Positions 10,029-17,744 of a stretch of DNA of 37,227 nucleotides are shown here, in pieces. The position numbers and the translations under genes are program-made. Positions within the stretch are counted from its first letter, which is position 1. Each line of letters opens with the position of its first letter. The DNA is from Prorocentrum cordatum (taxonomy: Eukaryota; Sar; Dinophyceae; Prorocentrales; Prorocentraceae). The stretch spans positions 63,631 through 100,857 of the forward strand of contig CAUYUJ010016061.1 of assembly GCA_963575745.1 (NCBI GenBank), written 5' to 3'. A model generated the notes under the pieces. That model was not told the origin of the DNA and made no database searches. It was given only the letters and a program-made list of their open reading frames with translations.

Positions 10029-10079
10029 TGCCGGGCACCCCTGTGATAACTCAGCAGGGGGCGGCGGACGCAGGAGCCT

Positions 10080-10465
10080 TCGGCCCATCCCGCCACCGGG
10101 CCTGGGTTGTGGGTCGGAGGCTCGTCGGGGTCCCTTGGGAAGCCTCTTGGGGCCTCATTGGGGGCGGTTTGGGCGCCGCTTTGGGGCCTCTTCTGGGCCT
10201 CTTGGGGCCTCGTGGGTGCATCTTGGGGGCCTGCTGGCGATCTCGGGGGCTCCCCCGGGGCGGGGGGCTCGAAATCTCCGTTCGAGTTCTCCATCTTGGG
10301 GCCCTCTTGGGGCCCTCGTGAGGCCCTGTTGGGCTGTCTTGGGCGCCTACCGCCTTGGGCCCTCTTGAGCCATCTTGGGGCCCTCCCAGGGGCATCTTGG
10401 GCTGTCTTGGGGCGATTTTTGGGGCCTCCTAGGCAGTCTTGGACGCTGGGAAAGCTCAAGAGGCG
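10080..10465 (+). repeat. CTTGGG-type array, copy with inverted relative
   Basis: Array of CCTCTTGGGGCC-type words. It opens with GGGTTGTGGGTC and has an internal marker CCTGCTGGC-ATC followed by CTCGAA...TTCGAG. The same markers occur in the same order, inverted, at about 20290 down to 19860. That shows common descent rather than similar composition. Confidence 0.7.
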
Positions 10466-10715
10466 ACTATGTTGAACATGTTTTTTTCGCTTGGGAATGA
10501 GACGAATTCTGCCTCATCATGTGGGCCACTTGGGCCGTCTTTGGGCCACCTGGGGCCTTCTAGAAGCTGTGTTGGACCCTTCCAGTGTTTTTTTGTTTGT
10601 TATCTGAGGCGGTTCTCGAGACATTCTCGAGGGTTGCAACCCCATCTGCCTCCCAGATATCAAGGCTGCATGAGCCTTGGAGCACTCCACTACATGCTGA
10701 AGGCACGGTGGCGGA
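10466..10715. other. Unassigned, array-like at its left
   Basis: A few further CTTGGG-type words occur up to about 10570, then mixed sequence. No gene recognised. Confidence 0.4.
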
Positions 10716-10905
10716 TTTTGCGCCACGATATGGTATGTGACGCTATGCTATGGTATGGCATGCTATATCGTGGTATGTTGTGTTATGGTGCGCCAGGTTC
10801 TGATTTGCAATGTTGTGCTATGCCCTGGTCATCAGATGGTGTCATTTGCTGGCATACTCTGTAATGCTCTGTTCTGTCATAGAATGTGCAGTACGGTGTA
10901 TGTGT
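10716..10905. repeat. TATGG-rich degenerate repeat
   Basis: ATGGTATG, GCTATGG, TGTTATGG and close variants recur over about 190 bases. It resembles the region at 7341-7857. Short cysteine- and methionine-rich frames across it are artefacts. Confidence 0.55.
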
Positions 10906-11325
10906 CAGTTGTCGCCGTGCGCTTTTGATGCCGATGCTGCATGCAGTTCTGCTCACGCGTCGCGACGCCGTGACGCATTGCCCTCAGGGCTGTCTGGTCT
11001 GCAGGGCGTCGCCCCCCGTGAGGGACGCGGGGCGAACCCCTCCGGGGCACGCGGAGTCCCGCGGGGTCTGGCGACTGCAGCATGGTGTCGCAGTCCGTCG
11101 AGGGCGCGAGGCGGGATGCCCAGGGACACGCGGGATCTGATGGGGCTCTGGCGTCCGCCGCGGTGTGCCGGGTGGGCGGGCGGGAGCTCTTCTGCTAAAA
11201 CCGAGCAGCCCCAGCCTGTCGAGTGGGGCGTGCGTGGTTCCCCAAACCGCTTGCTGAACGGGGTGCTGTTGTGACAGAGGCGAACTCCGGCCGAGGGAAG
11301 TCCAAGCAGAGACGTCCTCAGAAAA
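10906..11325. other. GC-rich unassigned stretch
   Basis: GC-rich sequence immediately before the 64-bp satellite, with several open frames on both strands. No domain recognised. Confidence 0.4.
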
Positions 11326-12478
11326 ATGTGGTGGTCCGGGCCATCTCGCCTGAGACATCCTCGCAACTCTCGTTTCTGAGTTGTCCGGGATTGAGCGTTT
11401 CGCGTGAGACATCCTCCAAACTCTGAGTTCCCAGATGCCGCGCAAGAGGTGGTCCAGCCCGATTCGCTTGAGGCATCCTCGGAACTCTGAGCTCCCAGAT
11501 GCCGCGCGAGAGGTGGTCCGGCCCGTTTCGCCTGAGACATCCTCCAAACTCTGAGCTCCCAGATGCCGCGCGAGAGGTGGTCCGGCCTGTTTCGCACAAG
11601 CCATTCTCGCAACTCTGAGATCTGAGATGCCGTGCGCAAGGTGGTCTGGCCTGTTTCGCACAAGCCATCCTCACAACTCTGAGATCTGAGATGCCGCGCA
11701 AGAGGTGGTCCAGCCCATTTCGCCTGAGACATCCTCCAAACTCTGAGCTCTGAGATGCCGCGCAAGAGGTGGTCCTGCCCGTTTCGCGTGAGACATCCTC
11801 CAAACTCTGAGCCCTGATATGCCGTGCGCGTGGTGGTCCGGCGTGTTTTGCCTGAGACATCTTCGCAATTCTGCACTCTTTGATGCCGCGTGAGAGTTGG
11901 TCCGGCCCGTTTCGCTTGAGACGTCCTCCAAATTCTGAGCCTCGAGCTGCCGCCCAAGAGGTGGTCCGGCCCGTTTTACTTGAGACGTCCTCGCGCTTTT
12001 GCATTCCGAGATGCCGCGCGAGAGGTGGTCCGGCCCGTTTCGCCTGAGACGTCCTCCAAACTCTGAGCTCTGAGATGCCGCGCCCGAGGTGGTCTGGCCC
12101 ATTTCGCTAGCTCTGAGCTGCCGCGCAAGAGGTGGTCCAGCCCATTTCGCCTGAGACATCCTCGCAACTTTGACCTCGGAGATGCCGCGCGCGACGTGGT
12201 CCTGCCCGTTTCGCCTGAGACGTCCTCCAAACTCTGAGCTCGGAGACTCTGAGATGCCCTGCGCGAGGTGGTCTGGCCCGTTTCGCCTGAGGCATCCTCC
12301 AAACTCTGAGCTCCCAGATGCCGCGCGAGAGGTGGTCCGGCCCGTATCGCCTGAGACATCCTCGCAACTCTGAGATCTGAGATGCCGTGCGCAAGGTGGT
12401 CCGGATTGTTTCGCACAAGCCATTCTCGCAACTCTGAGTTCTGAGATGCCGCGCAAGAGGTGGTCCAGCCTGGGGGCC
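11326..12478. repeat. 64-bp tandem satellite, about 18 copies
   Basis: The word GATGCCG (or a one-base variant) recurs at 11434, 11498, 11562, 11626, 11690, 11754, 11818, 11882, 11946, 12010 and 12074, an exact 64-base step. One shortened copy follows (to 12117), then 12181, one 72-base copy (12253), then 12317, 12381 and 12445. Each unit also holds AGGTGGTCC, GCCCGTTTCGC and GAGACATCCTC. Because 64 is not a multiple of three, any one minus-strand frame passes through all three phases of the unit, and long minus frames stay open (11318-12004, 11671-12489). I read this as a satellite, not a gene. Confidence 0.95.
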
Positions 12479-12858
12479 CAGAATACCACATGTTACATAT
12501 CCTCCCTGGGAGCCCCAGGAGGCCCCAGAGAGCTCCAGGAGGCCGCAGGACGCCCAGGACAGGCCCCAGGGGTCCTCAGGAGATTCCCAAGAGGCTCCCA
12601 GGAGGCCCCAGGAGGCCCCCTATCAGAACGTGTCAAGTTAATAAACATCTGGTGCCGATTCGTTAATTTTTCCTGCTCTTGTGGCCCCCCCCCCCTTTTG
12701 AGGGGCCCAAGCGGCCACATGTTAAATATCCCCACTGGGAGCCCCAAGAGGCTTCAGGAAGCCCCAGGTGGAGTCCAGGAGGCCACAGGAGGCCCAGGAG
12801 GAAGCCCCAGGAGGTCCCCAGGAGGCCCCAGGAGGCCCCAGGAGGGTCCCCGCAACTG
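12479..12858. repeat. CCCAGGAGG block interrupting the satellite
   Basis: Degenerate array of CCCCAGGAGG and close variants. A start motif ACATGTTA-ATATCC followed by CTGGGAGCCCCA occurs twice (about 12488 and 12717), so the block is itself an imperfect duplication of about 229 bp. It separates the main satellite from later copies and is probably an insertion into the array. Confidence 0.75.
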
Positions 12859-13039
12859 GGAGCTCTGAGACGCCGCGCTCGAGGTGGTCCGGCCCGTTTC
12901 GCCTGAGACTTCCTCGCAGCACGTTCCGCCTGAGACATCGTCGCAACTCTGGGGTCCGAGATGTCGCGCGCGAGGTGGTCAAGCCCGTTATGCTGGAGAC
13001 ATCCTCGCAACTCTGGGCTCCGAGATGCCGTTCGGGATG
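12859..13039. repeat. 64-bp satellite, displaced copies
   Basis: Further diverged units with AGGTGGTCCGGCCCGTTTCG and GAGACATC, including one shortened copy. They continue the array beyond the CCCAGGAGG block. Confidence 0.85.
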
Positions 13040-13197
13040 AAGAGGAGGTGGAGCAGGAGGAGGAGGAGGAGGAGTAGAAGGAGAAGGAGCTGGAAGGGAG
13101 AAGGAGGAGGAGGAGGAGGACGATGTGGATGAGGGAGCAGGCAGGAGGAGGGAGGAGGAGGAGGAGGAGGAGGAGGAGGAGGAGGAGGAGGGAGAAT
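13040..13197. repeat. GGA purine tract
   Basis: GGA/GGAGGA triplets with short GAAGGGAG variants. It is a second interruption within the diverged end of the satellite. Confidence 0.9.
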
Positions 13198-13254
13198 GAA
13201 GGGAGTTCCAGGAGAGGACCTAACGGGAAGCAAGTGTGACGTGGACTTGTCAGA

Positions 13255-13435
13255 ACGTGTGCGAGAGGTTGTCCGGCCCGTTTCGTTTGAGACATCCTTC
13301 CAATACTGAGCTCCAAGATGTCGCTCGCGAGGTGGTCCGGCCCGTTCCGCTTGAGCCGCCCTCACAATGCGAAGCTCGAAGATGTTGCGCGCGAGATGAT
13401 CTGGCTCGTTTTGCCTGAGACGTTTCGTAGCACAG
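13255..13435. repeat. 64-bp satellite, most diverged copies
   Basis: About three degraded units (GGTTGTCCGGCCCGTTTCG, then GAGGTGGTCCGGCCC, then GAGATGATCTGGCTCG) spaced close to 64 bases. Divergence rises from the array centre toward this edge, as is usual for satellites homogenised by unequal exchange. Confidence 0.85.
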
Positions 13436-14076
13436 GGGCTCCAATCACAACCTCTCTCATTCCTTCTCCCGCCTCACTCTTCCCGCTTCCTGCCTGGCTC
13501 CTTGTCCCTCCTCCCTCCTCCCGCCTCCCGCCTCCCGCTGCTGCGCCTCTGCCTCCGCCTCCCCGTCCCCGCCGTCGTCGTTTCTGCCGCCTCAGCCGTC
13601 ATGCGCGCCCTGCCTTTCGCCCTCCCCAGACATCCGACGTCACGATTTCTCTTTGAAGCGTGCGCCGCGTACCTCTCGATATCATCTCTGGGGAACCATC
13701 ACGACATGCCCCCCCGCTTCCGCGCCCTCCCCCGCTTCCTCTTACAGTTGATTCCGAGTTCACAGCATGGCGGTGGAGCCTCTCACAGTGCGGACCCGAC
13801 AGCTCACTCGTCGACCAGGTGCGAGAGAGTACGACACCCTTTAGCGTTAGCTTCCTGATAGGCATGCGTCACACAAGTTTTCGTGTAAAACAATCATGTG
13901 CAAGCATCATACTATCATGTTATAACATGCCATGGCAGCCCGCACTGGACGGGCACGCAATCGACCTTGGAAACCGCAGTGGGTTTAAAAACCCTGTTGG
14001 GGATATTGCACTCCGGCTATAATTGTTTAAACAGTTTTTGTACATATGTATATATACACGTATATATACTTTTGAG
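13436..14076. other. Unassigned; CT-rich then AT-richer
   Basis: Bases 13460-13575 are CT-rich with CCTCCCG repeats. A plus frame from 13502 (118 codons) has mixed composition but no recognised domain. At 13916-13929 lies a perfect 14-bp palindrome, CATGTTATAACATG. Bases 14040-14070 are TA-rich. Confidence 0.4.
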
Positions 14077-14199
14077 GGTCCGCGCGGATGTCCTGGATTT
14101 GCGCTGGACCCCCCTCCCTACCGCGCGGAGCGCGCCAGGGGGCGGCGCTGGAGGCGCCGCCCGGGGGTCCAGTGCACCTCCAGGAACTGCGCGCGGACC
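14077..14199. mobile_element. Inverted-repeat element, family G, copy 1
   Basis: Perfect 10-bp ends GGTCCGCGCG / CGCGCGGACC, with the match extending to about 17 of 20 bases. The GC-rich core (GGCGGCGCTGGAGGCGCCGCC) is self-complementary. This core and the ends also occur at 14658-14790 and 15805-15944, the core here lying in opposite orientation. AT-rich shoulders containing ACTTT lie just outside both ends, so the true boundary may be slightly wider. No coding capacity. Confidence 0.7.
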
Positions 14200-14278
14200 G
14201 CCGAAAGTTCATATGGTGATGCTGGTGTTTCTGCATCCGGCTCACACCGGCGCCCTCGCCAGGCAACATCAGGGTAAC

Positions 14279-14432
14279 GTAAAACAAGGGCGCAAAGTTA
14301 TTCGCGCTGCGCGGTTCGGCTCCGATTCCTCGTCGTCCTCCTCTTCTCCCTGGGGGGGCGGCGCGAGAGCGCGAAGATCTTCGCGCTTCGCGCAGCGCGA
14401 GAGCGCAAAGCTACGGCGCCCTCGGTAAAAAC
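14279..14432. mobile_element. Palindromic element D, copy 2
   Basis: Core 14286-14424 begins AAGGGCGCAAAG and ends GGCGCCCTCG. It contains GGTTCGGCTCCGAT, a short TCC tract and GCGCGAAG/CTTCGCGC palindromes, aligning with 9836-9990 at about 80% identity by eye. GTAAAAC at the left (14279-14285) and GTAAAAAC at the right (14425-14432) look like a target-site duplication. Confidence 0.7.
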
Positions 14433-14657
14433 ACCCTCCCACGCACACCGCAGGGCCGGCGCGACAAGCTGGGGCCCTCGCACCCCCGCACGCTGGCCTC
14501 CGCAGAGAAGCTGGGCGGCCTGCTCGGGCGGCGCCGCCCGGCAGACCCTCGGGAGGGGCGTGGGCGGGAGCGGCGGCGACGTTGACGTCCCCGCCTTCGT
14601 CTCGAGGGGAGGAGTTCGCCTGCGCTGACGTCTTCGAAGAAGAAAAGAAAGAAGCCA
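14433..14657. other. GC-rich spacer
   Basis: GC-rich sequence between two inverted-repeat elements. The open minus frame (14269-14664) is composition driven. Confidence 0.4.
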
Positions 14658-14790
14658 TGAACATAAACTTTTGGCGCTCCGCGCGGATTTCTTGAATCCG
14701 CGCTGGGCCCCCCCCTGGGCGGCGCCTCCGGCGCCGCCCCTGAGAGAAGGGCGTCAGCGCAGAGCGCGGAGCGCCAAACGTGTATGTTCA
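14658..14790. mobile_element. Inverted-repeat element, family G, copy 2
   Basis: Terminal repeats 14658-14684 and 14764-14790 are 27 bp with two mismatches, including a perfect inner 14 bp (TTGGCGCTCCGCGC). The core GGCGGCGCCTCCGGCGCCGCC is nearly palindromic. This is the best-preserved copy of the family and defines its ends. Confidence 0.85.
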
Positions 14791-14802
14791 GAGCGTTCTT
14801 GC

Positions 14803-14981
14803 TTCCTCTATGTCCAGGGGAAGAGAACTATGCACATGCACCGATCCTGATAACGCCCATCTTTGACCCAGGATCGGTGCATATACCTTCCTGGCCAAGG
14901 TAAGAGGGCGTATGCACCGATCCTGGGCTCAGGATGGGCCTGGCCAGAATCGATGTATGTGCATAGTTCTCTTTCCTCTAT
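14803..14981. mobile_element. Inverted-repeat element with 9-bp direct repeats
   Basis: A perfect 16-bp inverted repeat (AGAGAACTATGCACAT at 14822-14837, complement at 14957-14972) is flanked by the direct repeat TTCCTCTAT (14803-14811 and 14973-14981), a possible 9-bp target-site duplication. The interior has three further copies of a GCACCGATCCTG word in alternating orientation, so the strand could fold in more than one way. Confidence 0.75.
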
Positions 14982-15147
14982 ATGCTCCGCCTTCGTCAAC
15001 GTCCTCGCCCTCGAGAGGTCGGGCGTTTTGCCGGATGGGGCCCCTGGGCGCAAAAGGTGTTCCCAGGAGTGCCAAAGAAGGCCCCGCGGCCGCCAGGGCA
15101 CTCCTACCAGAGGGGCCCAGGAGCTCCAAGATTGAGCGAAAGTCGGA

Positions 15148-15308
15148 GGTTGATAGACCTCCTACCCTGACACTTCGATCAAGGAATTGTCCGTCTTCGG
15201 TTCGCGAGAGGGCGTCGCGGCCGTCATGTTTGCGGCTCCAGGTCCGTCGGTTTCGGCCCCAGGCCGTTCTCACTAAGGGGAGGTCTACTGAAGGGAGGCT
15301 TGTCCACC
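15148..15308 (+). mobile_element. 161-bp element F, copy 1
   Basis: Aligns end to end, same length and orientation, with 23945-24105, differing at about 15 sites over the central 130 bases. The right end GGAGGCTTGTCCACC is preserved; the left end is degraded compared with copy 2. No protein is implied: the minus-strand frame shared by the copies differs by as many replacement as silent changes. Confidence 0.8.
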
Positions 15309-15349
15309 GCCGAGAAAAGCTGAGGGCACCTTGGGCCAGGGGCACCCTC

Positions 15350-15602
15350 GGCCTTAGTGGGCCCTGGAAACGACAGGGCCGTTTTTGTTACCGGTTCCGT
15401 TTTGCCGTTTTGTTGCCGGTTCCGACGCCGTTTTTTACAGTTTCCGTCGCCGTTTGTTGACCGGTTCCGGCCCCGGTTCCACTCCTGGAGCCGCTTTTTT
15501 GCCGTTTCCAGTCGCCGTTTTTCTGCCGTGTCCATTTTCAAGGGATTTTTTTTTCGGAAGCGGTGAAAAAACGGCCCTGCCGTTTCCGGGGCCCACCAAG
15601 CC
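15350..15602. mobile_element. Foldback element with about 48-bp arms
   Basis: Arms 15350-15398 and 15556-15602 are inverted copies with about six differences and short gaps (inner GGAA-CGGT, middle AAAAACGGCCCTG, outer GGGCCCAC-AAG). The interior is a degenerate array of GCCGTTT and CCGGTTCC words. It begins 42 bases after element F. Confidence 0.8.
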
Positions 15603-15611
15603 TTCGGCACC

Positions 15612-15805
15612 CCCCGAAGGATGGACGAGGAGAGAAAGGACGAGGAGAAGCGAGGAAGGAAAACGGGCATCAAGGACGAGGAGAAGCGAGGACAAGGAGA
15701 AGCGATGACAAGGACGAGGAGAAGCGAGGACGAGGAGAAGCGAGGACGAGGAAAAGGAGAAGCGAGGACGAGGAAAAGCGTGGAGGACGAGGAGAAGCGA
15801 GGACA
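15612..15805. repeat. Purine minisatellite
   Basis: Irregular tandem array of GAAGCGAGGACGAGGA and shortened variants (about 15-21 bp units). The frames open across it are artefacts. Confidence 0.85.
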
Positions 15806-15944
15806 AACCCTCGGAGCTCCGCTCGGATCTCGTGGACCGGCGCCGGGCCCCCTTCTGGCGGCGCCTCCGGCGCCGCCCCCTGGCGCGCTCCGCTCGCCAG
15901 GGAGAGGTCCCAGCGTCGATCCGTGAAGTCCGCGCGGACGGCAG
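15806..15944. mobile_element. Inverted-repeat element, family G, copy 3
   Basis: Left CTCCGCTCGGAT and right GTCCGCGCGGAC ends are imperfect inverse copies. The core TGGCGGCGCCTCCGGCGCC and the following CCCCTGGCGCGCTCCGC match the other two copies. Similarity with copy 1 continues past the right end (ATGATGCTG at 15950 and GTGATGCTG at 14216), so the family unit may be longer than the palindrome. Confidence 0.7.
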
Positions 15945-16018
15945 AGAAATGATGCTGTTGGTGCCTTCTTCCCCGAGCAGTGCTTGCACCGAGGGGTTCT
16001 CACTTCGTGTGCTTTCCC

Positions 16019-16312
16019 TTACTTTCACTACACCAAGAGATACACTAGTGCTCCAGGAGTAGAATGAAGTACTTCAAAAGCCTTAAAACTTTGTGGTGCC
16101 CGAGTTTGTAGGCTTTGAAAGTGTAATGCAAAGGAGCTGGGCTGGGGTGGCCGTCTGGCGGCTCCTTACTTTAACTACACCAAGAGATACACTAGTGCTC
16201 CAGGAGTACAATGAAGCACTTTGCAAGCCCTAACACCTTGTGGCGCCCGAGTCTGTAGGCTCTGAAAGTGTAATGCACAGGAGCTGGGCTGGGGTGGCCG
16301 TCGGGCGGCTCC
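16019..16312 (+). repeat. Tandem pair of a 147-bp unit
   Basis: Copies 16019-16165 and 16166-16312 share CTACACCAAGAGATACACTA, GTGCTCCAGGAGTA, GAAAGTGTAATGCA and GGAGCTGGGCTGGGGTGGCC at their respective positions, with about 85-90% identity. The function is unknown. It is not an rRNA, U-snRNA or spliced-leader sequence that I recognise. Confidence 0.9.
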
Positions 16313-16438
16313 GTGCTCGCCGTCGCCGCCCCGACGCCGCCGCGTCGCCGCCCGTCGCCTGGGCCTGGGTGGCGGTATGGCGGCTATGTGCCGGCCGCGC
16401 GCCGCCGTCGCCACGTCGCAACCCAAGACCGCACAACA
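16313..16438. other. CGCCG-rich spacer
   Basis: Low-complexity CGCCGCC/CGTCGCC sequence between the tandem pair and the next foldback. No gene seen. Confidence 0.5.
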
Positions 16439-16729
16439 GATATTGCACTACAAGTGGATATAAGATTCTGCACGAACGAGATGGGCACGAAAAGAATGGG
16501 TACAATGCCCAACAGCAGTTCCTGTTCATTTTGAACAGGCCTCGCTGTCCGCGCCGCCGCGGCCTGTGTCCATTTGAGACAGAAGGCCGCCTGCCCAACA
16601 GCGGCCGTTGTTGGTTCGGGACAACATTTGTTGTTGGGCATTGTATCCCTTTTCTTTCGGTACCATTTCGGGTGTCCCAAAAGATGTCACATGTGTATAT
16701 ATACATGTCAGTATAATCCGTGCAAAATC
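16439..16729. mobile_element. Foldback element, about 290 bp
   Basis: The strongest inverted match is 16481-16518 against 16628-16666, sharing TACAATGCCCAACA and a CGAAA-A block. Weaker similarity extends to outer ends GATATTGCAC (16439-16448) and GTGCAAAATC (16720-16729). The interior has two smaller palindromes built around CTGTTCATTTTGAACAG and CTGTGTCCATTTGAGACAG. The outer boundaries are my estimate. Confidence 0.65.
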
Positions 16730-16819
16730 CCCCATGTCTGGCGTCCCAGAGCGAGGGCCTTGCCTTCGTGTACACGGCCTGGCGGGTGGACGGAGGGGAA
16801 GATGATGCTGTGATTCAAG

Positions 16820-17345
16820 GAGAAGCGGGGGGGCGGGCAGGCGGGCGGGCGGCGGGCGGGTCGGGGTTTCAGTCGGCTCCTTAGAGTTTATCTCTTGGAG
16901 CGGGTGGATGTTGAGTATTTGGTGTTGTCTTTGGGACGGGGGTTCTTGAGTGCAAGGTGTTGTTTTGGAGACGGAGGCTGTTGAGTACAGGGCGGTGCAT
17001 GCTACACGGAAGGCGGGAGGGCGGGCTGGCGGGCAAAGGGGTCGAGATTTTAGTAGACGCCTCAAGGGTTCTCCCTTGCAGCGGGAGCCTGCTGAGTACT
17101 GGGTGTTGTCTTGGAGACGGAGGCTGTTGGCTACAGGGTGTTTTTTTGGAGACGGAGGCTGTTGAGTACAGGGTGGTGTATGCTATTCGGAAGGCGGGCG
17201 GGCGGGCGGGCCAACGAGCGGCGGGCCTGCCCGCCCGCCCGCCAGAGCCTGTTGCAGCGGGAGCCTGTGGAGTGTTGGGTGCTGTCTTGAGACGGAAGTT
17301 GGTGAGTACAGGGTGTCTTCTTGGAGACGGAGGCTGTCCCCTCAA
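16820..17345. repeat. G-rich tandem repeat region
   Basis: The word GGAGACGGAGGCTGTTG occurs at about 16969, 17114, 17149 and 17321 with variants between, joined by GAGTACAGGGTG. GGCGGGC runs lie near 16840, 17020 and 17195-17245; the last is self-complementary (GGCGGGCGGGC with GCCCGCCCGCC). Runs of four or more G-tracts could form quadruplexes (inference). Confidence 0.75.
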
Positions 17346-17470
17346 GATTCATGGAACTTGATGCGGGCGGGTCTTCCGGGTAACCACACGAAAACGTTGA
17401 CAATATGACTACGGCGCAGGGGGATCTTGAATGGACTATACCCATACATGTTTGTATATATATGTGTCTA

Positions 17471-17471
<1 letters not shown>

Positions 17472-17508
<37 letters not shown>
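17472..17508. repeat. (TA)n microsatellite
   Basis: About 17 uninterrupted TA units, preceded by a looser TATATG stretch from 17450. Confidence 0.95.
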
Positions 17509-17513
<5 letters not shown>

Positions 17514-17577
17514 CAGGGGGCCGACCGGTCATTCATTGTCCCTGGGTGCGTGGCTAAAGTGAGGATCCGTGGTGAGG

Positions 17578-17698
17578 ATTATGTTTGTTGCGTTGTTGTT
17601 GCTGTTGTTGTTGTTGTTGTGGTTGTTGTTGTTGTTGTTATTGTTATTGTTATTGTTCTTGTTATTGTTCTTGTTATTGTTCTTGTTCTTGTTGTTGA
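17578..17698. repeat. (TTG)n microsatellite
   Basis: TTG triplets with GTTATT and GTTCTT variants. The poly-Leu and poly-Val frames crossing it are artefacts. Confidence 0.95.
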
Positions 17699-17744
17699 AG
17701 GTTAGCTACTTACAATTATTGTCGTTGGACCCCTTACAGGCGCC

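Noticed and set aside
11326-12478. CRISPR array
   Set aside because: The units are contiguous tandem repeats with no unique spacers, and the setting is eukaryotic.
15148-15308. Peptide on the minus strand shared with 23945-24105 (contains RNRRTW, VRVGGLST)
   Set aside because: About 70% peptide identity is no better than the DNA identity, and many differences are replacements caused by one-way C/T changes. There is no sign of protein-level constraint.
17450-17508. TA-rich stretch as a promoter TATA element
   Set aside because: It is a plain TA microsatellite with no gene downstream, and dinoflagellate promoters are not known to depend on a TATA box.
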